Assembly: GCA_041652335.1 (NCBI GenBank)
Contig: JBAZHL010000020.1
Location: 1 to 12,440, forward strand
DNA from: 2-01-FULL-49-10 sp041652335
GTDB lineage: Bacteria > Patescibacteriota > Kazan-3B-28 > UBA10110
Reading direction: 5' to 3'
Length of the DNA stretch: 12,440 nucleotides
Shown here: in pieces, positions 8,571-12,440 of the stretch
How the letters are laid out: each line of letters begins with the position of its first letter
Position numbering within the stretch: the stretch's first letter is position 1
Notes under the pieces: generated by a model
The model's input: only the letters and a program-made list of their open reading frames with translations
What the model was told of the DNA's origin: nothing
The model's database searches: none
Program-made: the position numbers and the translations under genes

Positions 8571-8601
8571 TAAAGAAAACGGCTCCCTATAGGCGGGAGC
8601 C
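8571..8601 (-). terminator. Rho-independent terminator of the 130-aa gene
   Basis: On the minus strand GGCTCCC-(7 nt)-GGGAGCC (8601-8581) is followed by GTTTTCTTTA. It lies about 140 nt after the stop of the 130-aa gene. Confidence 0.8.
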
Positions 8602-8623
8602 ATAGTATTCAGTTTAAATATCG

Positions 8624-8654
8624 TCCCGCTAAAGCCTGAACAATTTTAGCGGGA
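8624..8654 (-). other. Strong hairpin in the 3' end of the 130-aa transcript
   Basis: A 10-bp perfect stem, TCCCGCTAAA / TTTAGCGGGA, has an 11-nt loop. It lacks a T-tract in either direction, so it is not itself a classical terminator. It sits just before one and may protect the mRNA 3' end. Confidence 0.6.
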
Positions 8655-8740
8655 GGGTGTAATGGGTGCTTAGCAGACGGCAATCATAACCCTGGGGGAT
8701 TGATTATCCTGCGGAACGGCGGCGGAATGACTTGTTACTC

Positions 8741-9133
8741 CTACCACTGAACTACTACCCAGAGCAAGTCGTCACCATGCAGGTTTAGATCCACGACACA
8801 CTGTTGGTGATAGGCCTGTTCTTTGGGATAACCAGCCTCGTCCGCGTAGATAAGCTCCATTTTGTCCTCCACTCGAATAAGCTCTCTCAAACCGGAGGCA
8901 ACGATGTGTTCTGTTTGAGTGTCATAAGTGAAGGTGAGAATGACCTTGCGGGTCATCTTGGGAGTATGAGGATATGTGGGTGGCACTTCCTTGGTTTTGG
9001 GCAACCTATACACCACTATTTCGCTCGGTAGCGGTTTCAGTGGTAGTATCTTGCCAATCTGACAACAAATCCTGTCTTGGATTTCACTCGGTAGAAAACC
9101 CAAGTCTTTCAGTTGACTGGCGGTCTGCGACAT
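8741..9133 (-). CDS. Conserved-looking hypothetical protein, 130 aa
   Basis: This gene encodes 130 residues with no recognised family. The ATG is supported by a good Shine-Dalgarno sequence, GAGGTGA at 9144-9138, 4 nt away. The N-terminal third (LKDLGFLPSEIQDRICCQIGKIL) looks helical. A Pro-rich stretch (KEVPPTYPHTPK, about 48-59) follows, then a beta-type domain (VILTFTYDT ... VVDLNLHGDDLLWVVV). There is no signal peptide or membrane segment, so it is probably cytoplasmic. It has three cysteines (a CC pair near 23-24 and one near 112) without a metal-site pattern. It is flanked by its own promoter and terminator, so it is a single-gene unit. It stops with TAG. Confidence 0.75.
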   Translation of the reverse strand: MSQTASQLKDLGFLPSEIQDRICCQIGKILPLKPLPSEIVVYRLPKTKEVPPTYPHTPKMTRKVILTFTYDTQTEHIVASGLRELIRVEDKMELIYADEAGYPKEQAYHQQCVVDLNLHGDDLLWVVVQW

Positions 9134-9194
9134 TTAGTCACCTCGATTTCGGGGTACATTCCTGCCCCCGTTAGAATACCGTTATCGTACTTTT

Positions 9195-9223
9195 ATCCTA
9201 CTCTGGAACTGAAAAAATCGCAA
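9195..9223 (-). promoter_or_regulatory. Likely sigma70 promoter of the 130-aa gene
   Basis: On the minus strand TTGCGA (9223-9218), a 17-nt spacer beginning with six Ts, and TAGGAT (9200-9195). The expected start near 9188 gives a leader of about 55 nt. Confidence 0.55.
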
Positions 9224-9332
9224 TCACTGCGGATAATCTCAACTGGTGGTGCATTCTGGATGCCTGCCCGCGTGCCGCGGACTGCGGCCAGGGAAGTGGG
9301 AACTTATATCAGGGAGTTTGGGAGTAATTGGG

Positions 9333-9365
9333 CAAAAGAAAGCACCGTCCCTGCCCTGGACGGTG
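9333..9365 (-). terminator. Rho-independent terminator of the 188-aa gene
   Basis: On the minus strand CACCGTCC-(7 nt)-GGACGGTG (9365-9343) is followed by CTTTCTTTTG. It lies about 80 nt after the TAG stop. Confidence 0.85.
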
Positions 9366-9446
9366 TATGTTAAGCCGAAATGGTTGGTGAGCAGAACCAA
9401 TAAGGTAAGTTTGAGATTAGTGGATGACTGCGTCGAATGGACAGCC

Positions 9447-10013
9447 CTACTGATAGAAGCGGAGCACAATCTCATTTTTGGCGCGACTTGCCAAAGTACG
9501 AATATCCCTCCTGGAGACCACATCCGCCTTGTTGGCTGCAATCATCATTGCCGCTTCATCCTGTGCCTCCGTTAGGCCGGAGAACGATAGGATGAGTGGG
9601 TGCCCACTGATCCCGAGCGTGAGAACGGCTCCACCCCACTGTTCACGTAGCTCGTCGCGCAGCTCAGAGCTGGCAAGCCCACCCCACACGCCATCGGTGA
9701 TATAAGGCAAGGGCAAAGGGACAAGGGACGCATCGATGAGCCGCGCCATAGCTGGGGCAACACTTAGAAGCCGACCTGCCTTTTCCTGACAATAGCTCTT
9801 GTACTTGTCACCCTTTCCGTTGATGACCTCGCCAATGAGAGTAGGCGGGATGAGAACTCCACCCGTCTCATAGTCGACGAGGGTAAAGTACCCTCCCTTG
9901 CGATCCGATTCGTCAATCACGATGACTCTTTCAACCGCCCAGGCGACAGCTCCCAGAACCATCTTTACGAAATCGGTCCATTCCCGCACCACGAACATCT
10001 CTGCTGATGACAC
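9447..10013 (-). CDS. Hypothetical 188-aa protein, possibly GlcG/HbpS-like fold
   Basis: The start is GTG at 10013, chosen because AGGAG (10024-10020) lies 6 nt before it; the internal ATG at codon 6 is less well placed. The N-terminal half (about 20-60) alternates helix and strand, including VERVIVIDESDRKGGYFTLVDYETGGVLIPP. A conserved-looking C-terminal part (about 126-160) reads QWGGAVLTLGISGHPLILSFSGLTEAQDEAAMMIAANK. A Gly-rich sheet, then SGL, then an acidic residue and an Ala-rich helix is reminiscent of the GlcG/HbpS/PduO-C fold (GxIGVSG...DE). That is a shape resemblance only. There is no signal peptide, so it is probably cytoplasmic. It is a single-gene unit with a strong promoter, a structured leader and its own terminator. 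Confidence 0.75.
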   Translation of the reverse strand: MSSAEMFVVREWTDFVKMVLGAVAWAVERVIVIDESDRKGGYFTLVDYETGGVLIPPTLIGEVINGKGDKYKSYCQEKAGRLLSVAPAMARLIDASLVPLPLPYITDGVWGGLASSELRDELREQWGGAVLTLGISGHPLILSFSGLTEAQDEAAMMIAANKADVVSRRDIRTLASRAKNEIVLRFYQ

Positions 10014-10029
10014 TAACTTCTCCTACTTC

Positions 10030-10059
10030 AAGGGGCATCTCACAGAGCCCCTTTGTGAG
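10030..10059 (-). promoter_or_regulatory. Leader of the 188-aa gene with alternative or pseudoknotted pairing
   Basis: On the minus strand four arms occur in the order CTCACA (10059-10054), AAGGGGC (10053-10047), TGTGAG (10044-10039), GCCCCTT (10036-10030). Arms 1/3 and 2/4 are perfectly complementary and interleaved. They can form only one stem at a time, or an H-type pseudoknot if shortened. The last arm ends 5 nt before the Shine-Dalgarno sequence. Confidence 0.5.
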
Positions 10060-10073
10060 TTTTTACTGACCAG

Positions 10074-10132
10074 AGTATAGTGCCAACAGTACCTTGCTGT
10101 CAAATAAAAAAGCAGTCCCACAAAGGAGATTT
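10074..10132 (-). promoter_or_regulatory. Promoter module copy 2, upstream of the 188-aa gene
   Basis: On the minus strand -35 TTGACA (10103-10098), an 18-nt spacer and -10 TATACT (10079-10074). As in copy 1, the -35 is preceded by a T-run and CTCCTTTGTGGG (10128-10117). This is a strong predicted sigma70 promoter, with a start near 10067. On the + strand TTGTGA (10053-10058), 17 nt and TATAGT (10076-10081) could form an overlapping divergent promoter. Confidence 0.75.
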
Positions 10133-10135
10133 TAC

Positions 10136-10147
10136 TGGTGGAGCTGG
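10136..10147. repeat. 12-bp direct repeat of the tmRNA 3' end
   Basis: TGGTGGAGCTGG here equals 10310-10321, which encodes the 3' acceptor strand and CCA of the tmRNA. Both copies have the same orientation, 174 bp apart. Reading the minus strand, GGACG also precedes each copy within 32 nt, so this may be a decayed duplicate of the T-arm and acceptor end. Confidence 0.6.
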
Positions 10148-10149
10148 AG

Positions 10150-10306
10150 CCCTCCTTCGTCCGTCAGCTGACTGACTATGGACGGGCAGGGATTCACCAC
10201 AAGGGTACTTCCGAATGCGCTTCTAAAGAAACGCTTCTGGTCGCGCACCCCTGGGGTGCGAAATCACCAAACTTAACCACGACAAAATCCCCCGATGGGG
10301 ATTTTT
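10150..10306. other. Cluster of four hairpins downstream of ssrA
   Basis: Hairpin 1 (10158-10184) has CGTCC-GTCAG-loop CTGA-CTGAC-TAT bulge-GGACG, flanked by CCCT/AGGG. Hairpin 2 (10217-10234) has GCG/CGC with TTCT/AGAA. Hairpin 3 (10244-10260) is a 17-nt palindrome, CGCACCCC-T-GGGGTGCG. Hairpin 4 is the terminator beside ssrA. The strand of any transcript is uncertain: either a tmRNA 3' extension or a + strand RNA from near 10088 ending at the T-tract. Confidence 0.45.
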
Positions 10307-10312
10307 TCGTGG
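10277..10312. terminator. Bidirectional terminator at the ssrA 3' end
   Basis: AAAATCCCC-CGAT-GGGGATTTTTT (10284-10307) is enclosed by CCACGA / TCGTGG (10277-10282 with 10307-10312). On the + strand the GC stem is followed by six Ts. On the minus strand it is followed by ATTTTG and can end the tmRNA transcript. The outer arm overlaps the tmRNA CCA end. Confidence 0.7.
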
Positions 10313-10676
10313 TGGAGCTGGGGGGATTCGCACCCCCGTCCAGAGAACAACCACTTAGACCATCTACATATTTAGATCGTTTGAAAGTATCCCTACTTAT
10401 TCTCAAACGAACAAAGCAATAAGTAGTTAAGCCACATTTGTCTTAGCGTTGTCAGTGACCAGGCAACGAGCATCCCAAAGAATATTACACCGCCATAGGG
10501 TAAGCTTTGGGCCCCCTACCCGGCGATGGCATCAGCAATTAGGCCAATGCGAGCGCGGGCCGAAAAGACCCGCTAAATGCTTTGTTGGCATTTATGGTTT
10601 GCCTCCTTTAACGTTGGAAGGCGAAACGATATGCAGACCTAAGCAGTTAAGGTTCCTGTCGAAGCTATACAGCCCC
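10310..10676 (-). ncRNA. ssrA: Transfer-messenger RNA (tmRNA)
   Basis: This 367-nt one-piece tmRNA rescues stalled ribosomes together with SmpB. The minus strand begins GGGGCTGTATAGCTTCGACAGG-like sequence, and its first seven bases pair with CAGCTCC just before the encoded CCA (10312-10310). The T-arm is GGGGG / CCCCC. The tag reading frame runs from resume codon GCC (10589-10587) to TAA (10541-10539) and encodes ANKAFSGSFRPALALA. Its C-terminal ALALA matches the hydrophobic protease-recognition end of known tags. The GGAGGCAAACCATAAAT stretch before the resume codon is as expected. Pseudoknot-forming GC segments follow the tag (for example GGGTAGGGGGCCC, about 10524-10512). The T-loop reads TGCGAAT rather than the usual TTCGAAT, an oddity. 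Identification is firm from both ends plus the tag frame. Confidence 0.96.
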
Positions 10677-10688
10677 ATAACGACCCCT

Positions 10689-10717
10689 ATCCTACCCGGA
10701 AATTAGCTCCTCGGCAA
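10689..10717 (-). promoter_or_regulatory. Likely ssrA promoter
   Basis: On the minus strand TTGCCG (10717-10712), a 17-nt spacer and TAGGAT (10694-10689). The -10 ends 12 nt before the mature tmRNA 5' end, leaving a very short precursor leader. Confidence 0.6.
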
Positions 10718-10766
10718 GGGCCAAAAGTTAGGTTATTAGCTCAGTGGGGCCAGACTTAGGTATCTC

Positions 10767-10795
10767 TTGACAAAAGGGTATTTTGGTAGTATAAT
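10767..10795 (+). promoter_or_regulatory. Consensus sigma70 promoter for the propeller-protein gene
   Basis: TTGACA (10767-10772), exactly 17 nt, TATAAT (10790-10795): a full match to the sigma70 consensus, divergent from the ssrA promoter 50 nt away. The transcript should start near 10802. Confidence 0.85.
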
Positions 10796-10804
10796 AAGAA
10801 AACA

Positions 10805-10856
10805 GGTTGAGCGAGACTCAAACCGCTCAAAATCAGGTCAGATAGCCCCCAAGGGG
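10805..10856 (+). promoter_or_regulatory. Structured 5' leader of the propeller-protein gene
   Basis: TTGAGCG (10807-10813) pairs with CGCTCAA (10824-10830) over 7 bp. Its TTGAG part can instead pair with CTCAA at 10818-10822, so two hairpins compete. A short CCCC/GGGG hairpin follows at 10846-10856. The rest of the leader up to the ATG is A-rich with no Shine-Dalgarno sequence. It matches no riboswitch class I can name. Confidence 0.4.
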
Positions 10857-10881
10857 AAAAGTAAAATAAAAACCAAACCCA

Positions 10882-12440
10882 ATGCCCCGCTTTGCTTCCT
10901 CTAAAATCAAGAGATTAGTTAGCTTAACCGCCACTGTAGCGCTGGTCATCCAGACCATTGTCCCCGGCGGTTTATTTAGTTGGCCAGCCAACTTCGCCCT
11001 GGCAGCCCAGGACTGGGACTTTGCCACAGCCTCGGATTATACCTTGGGGGATTACGCCAGTATCATCGATGGCTACGCCATAGCTGATATGCAGTTCTCT
11101 GGATCATCCGATGCAATGGATGGCATCTATGGCAAAGTCACTGATGTGATCGAAACCAGCACCGCTGGCCGAATCTTGGCTGCCGTTGATACTTTGGACG
11201 CAAACCCCTACTCTACCAACTACGGACACACCTGGACGATTCCAGTTGATTCGACACCGGATCTATCAAACAAACACTACAAGTTTAGCAAATGGACAAA
11301 TGGTACTCACTCTGGCCGGGTAGTGGCCGGTGGTGCTTCGTATGCATCAGATGTCACAGGGGATGGAGCTATTTGGTACACCACTGACGCCGGCGATCAT
11401 TGGTCAGCCACTGTTACTCTGCCCGACACAACTAAGGTGACGGCGATTGAGACGTTTGGTGATGTGGTGATGGTTGGTACTACTGGTGATGACACCAACG
11501 ATGATCGGGTTTTTGTCGATCGAGATCAGGGTGGAGCTGGACCGTGGATAACTATTGACACTCTCACCTGGAATGCCACCGGCATCAATGATTTTGCGCT
11601 GGACAAGGATGTGAAAACAGCCATGGTCGGGATAAGCACCTCCTCACTCGCCGGCGGCGCAGTACCAATTATGTATTCTACTGATGGCTTAACCTGGAGA
11701 GCGGCCGCCACGATTTCTGGCAATTCATCGATCAGCGCTGTATTGGCGATGGCCACTGACCCCGTGACTGGTAATATCTATGCCACCACTAACGGCAACT
11801 ACGTTCTCAAATCGACTAATGATGGTGCCACTTGGAGCGAGATCGCGGTTAGTGGTTCCGCTAATGCCAAGATTATATACGTGGACGCAAACGGTGGCAT
11901 TACGATCATCAACACCGCCACCATCATACGATGCCTTGACGGCGGAACAGATTTTGCCGAACAGACTACCGACGTTCCAGATAGTATCTCGGCGTCCGAG
12001 GGCATAATTCGAATGAGTGACCATGCCTACTTGATCGGGACGGAAGTCGGCGGTAAGGGTGACGTATATATTGGGTCATCCACTGGTACATTCGTGATAG
12101 CATCTGACATGGTATCGGTTACTAATAAAACTGGGGTGGCATTTACTTCCATCACTGGCGTAACCGACTCCTACCCCACCACCAGTGAGGGTAGTAATAT
12201 CGATTACCGATTTAGAGCAGTTAACTCCGGCAGTTGGTACTACTGGGATGGCAGCGACTGGGCGGTCTCGAGCGGCCAAGCAGGAGCAAATCAACTAAGT
12301 GAGATTAGCCAAGCCAACTGGAGTACATTTTTAAGTAGCTTGGGGTTAACCTCCGGAACCTTTTATTTTCAAGCCTTTTTAGCTCGCCCGAACACCACCA
12401 CATACGGTAGTGGAATGGATTCGATAGTATTAGACAAGGT
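10882..12440 (+). CDS. Secreted Asp-box (BNR) beta-propeller surface protein, 3' end outside window
   Basis: An ATG at 10882 opens a frame of 519 complete codons that is still open at the right edge. The N-terminus is a signal peptide: basic KIKR at 8-11, hydrophobic to about 31, and ALA-A near 39-42. Asp-box motifs (S/T-x-D/N-x-G-x-T/H-W) appear at about 111-118 (STNYGHTW), 167-174 (TTDAGDHW), 266-272 (STDGLTW) and 311-318 (STNDGATW), with a degenerate one near 352-358. This predicts a sortilin/sialidase-like beta-propeller, although no sialidase active site is evident. Residues about 440-519 (WYYWDGSDW, then FYFQAFL, ending MDSIVLDK) resemble a beta-sandwich unit common in large secreted bacterial proteins. 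It is likely exported as an adhesin or binding protein. No Shine-Dalgarno sequence is seen, and the A-rich leader may serve instead. Confidence 0.9.
   Translation, partial: MPRFASSKIKRLVSLTATVALVIQTIVPGGLFSWPANFALAAQDWDFATASDYTLGDYASIIDGYAIADMQFSGSSDAMDGIYGKVTDVIETSTAGRILAAVDTLDANPYSTNYGHTWTIPVDSTPDLSNKHYKFSKWTNGTHSGRVVAGGASYASDVTGDGAIWYTTDAGDHWSATVTLPDTTKVTAIETFGDVVMVGTTGDDTNDDRVFVDRDQGGAGPWITIDTLTWNATGINDFALDKDVKTAMVGISTSSLAGGAVPIMYSTDGLTWRAAATISGNSSISAVLAMATDPVTGNIYATTNGNYVLKSTNDGATWSEIAVSGSANAKIIYVDANGGITIINTATIIRCLDGGTDFAEQTTDVPDSISASEGIIRMSDHAYLIGTEVGGKGDVYIGSSTGTFVIASDMVSVTNKTGVAFTSITGVTDSYPTTSEGSNIDYRFRAVNSGSWYYWDGSDWAVSSGQAGANQLSEISQANWSTFLSSLGLTSGTFYFQAFLARPNTTTYGSGMDSIVLDK

Larger units (their letters stand above)
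8326..8740. other. Gene-free 415-nt stretch with terminators, promoter and hairpins
   Basis: I see no supportable coding region. From the right, on the minus strand, it holds the 3' untranslated end of the 130-aa gene with one hairpin, a terminator, a hairpin TCCCGG-TTCA-CTGGGA at 8533-8518, a conserved promoter module, and a leader of about 115 nt for the HAD phosphatase. That leader carries the stem ACCTAA-GCTT-TTAGGT at 8415-8400 and possibly a second promoter (TTGACA, 17 nt, TTGAAT) near 8388-8360. A four-codon ATG frame at 8510 on the + strand is too short to support. Confidence 0.6.
9134..9446. other. Gene-free 313-nt stretch between two minus-strand genes
   Basis: It holds the 130-aa gene's promoter and leader at the left, and the terminator and 3' untranslated part of the 188-aa gene at the right. 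The middle (about 9240-9330) has short GC-rich inverted repeats such as GCCGC-AGTCC-GCGGC, but nothing I can name. Reading frames crossing it have no ribosome site or recognisable protein. Confidence 0.55.
10014..10309. other. Gene-free stretch between the 188-aa gene and ssrA, hairpin-rich
   Basis: It contains the leader and promoter of the 188-aa gene, a copy of the tmRNA 3' terminus and several stable hairpins (listed separately). A GTG frame beginning at 10138 sits after AAAGGAG. However, it runs into the complement of ssrA and its sequence is explained by RNA structure, so it is not called as a gene. Confidence 0.6.

Noticed and set aside
8710..8760. tRNA D-arm-like sequence (GTAGTTCAGTGGTAGG) on the minus strand
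   Set aside because: It is the coding end of the 130-aa gene (WVVVQW-stop); no anticodon arm, T-arm or acceptor stem follows.
9239..9575. Overlapping frames of about 100 codons on both strands in and beside the 188-aa gene
   Set aside because: No ribosome sites, they cross a terminator, and their protein sequences look random.
10048..10128. Inverted repeat CTCCTTTGTGGG / CTCACAAAGGGG flanking promoter copy 2
   Set aside because: It pairs only with two G-U wobbles and is not kept at promoter copy 1, so I do not count it as a regulatory structure.
10138..10422. 94-codon GTG frame after an AAAGGAG on the + strand
   Set aside because: It runs through a terminator and into the complement of ssrA, and the protein looks like nothing known; RNA structure explains the region better.
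10725..10755. TAGCTCAGTGGGG, resembling a tRNA D-arm on the + strand
   Set aside because: No matching T-loop or acceptor stem; the stretch is explained by the divergent promoter region.
11530..11540. Third GGTGGAGCTGG, matching the tmRNA-end repeat
   Set aside because: It lies inside coding sequence (GGAG-P) with no similarity beyond 11 bp; probably chance.
1..12440. CRISPR array, insertion sequence, transposase or integrase, toxin-antitoxin pair
   Set aside because: Looked for; no regularly spaced repeats, no terminal inverted repeats around a recombinase, and no matching proteins.

Overview
The window looks like a chromosomal stretch of a small-genome bacterium. It is about half G+C and uses the standard code. 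A Patescibacteria (CPR) member or another monoderm with large secreted surface proteins fits best. This is inference from gene style: an ssrA gene, several very large, low-cysteine, beta-rich secreted proteins, a membrane-tethered YqeG-type HAD phosphatase and many unrecognised small proteins. No marker here fixes the lineage.

Left part (1-2837, + strand): a truncated surface-protein gene is followed after 5 nt by a paralogue with a signal peptide and a C-terminal membrane anchor. Next comes a short predicted lipoprotein with its own promoter and a strong Shine-Dalgarno (SD) sequence, then a terminator at 2864-2897.

Middle-left (2910-8325, - strand): a two-gene unit encodes a 1195-residue multidomain adhesin-like protein and a single-pass membrane protein with two RskA-like repeats. 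The genes lie 5 nt apart. Upstream of them is a separately terminated gene for a membrane-anchored YqeG-like HAD phosphatase.

Middle-right (8326-10309): two small minus-strand genes, one unrecognised (130 aa) and one possibly GlcG/HbpS-like (188 aa), each with its own promoter and terminator. The promoters of the phosphatase and of the 188-aa gene are copies of one ~58-bp module. It has a conserved element upstream of -35, and the copy before the 188-aa gene is followed by a leader with mutually exclusive pairings.

Right (10310-12440): a minus-strand tmRNA gene (ssrA) encodes the tag ANKAFSGSFRPALALA. Just past its 3' end lie a hairpin-rich non-coding segment and a short duplicate of the tmRNA 3' terminus. 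Divergent from ssrA, a consensus sigma70 promoter drives a large secreted Asp-box (BNR) beta-propeller protein that runs off the right edge.

Overall this is a cell-surface locus beside housekeeping RNA and phosphatase genes. The most unusual signals are the duplicated promoter module, the structured segment next to ssrA, and the two secreted-plus-anchored gene pairs. I did not find a clear defence or mobile system.
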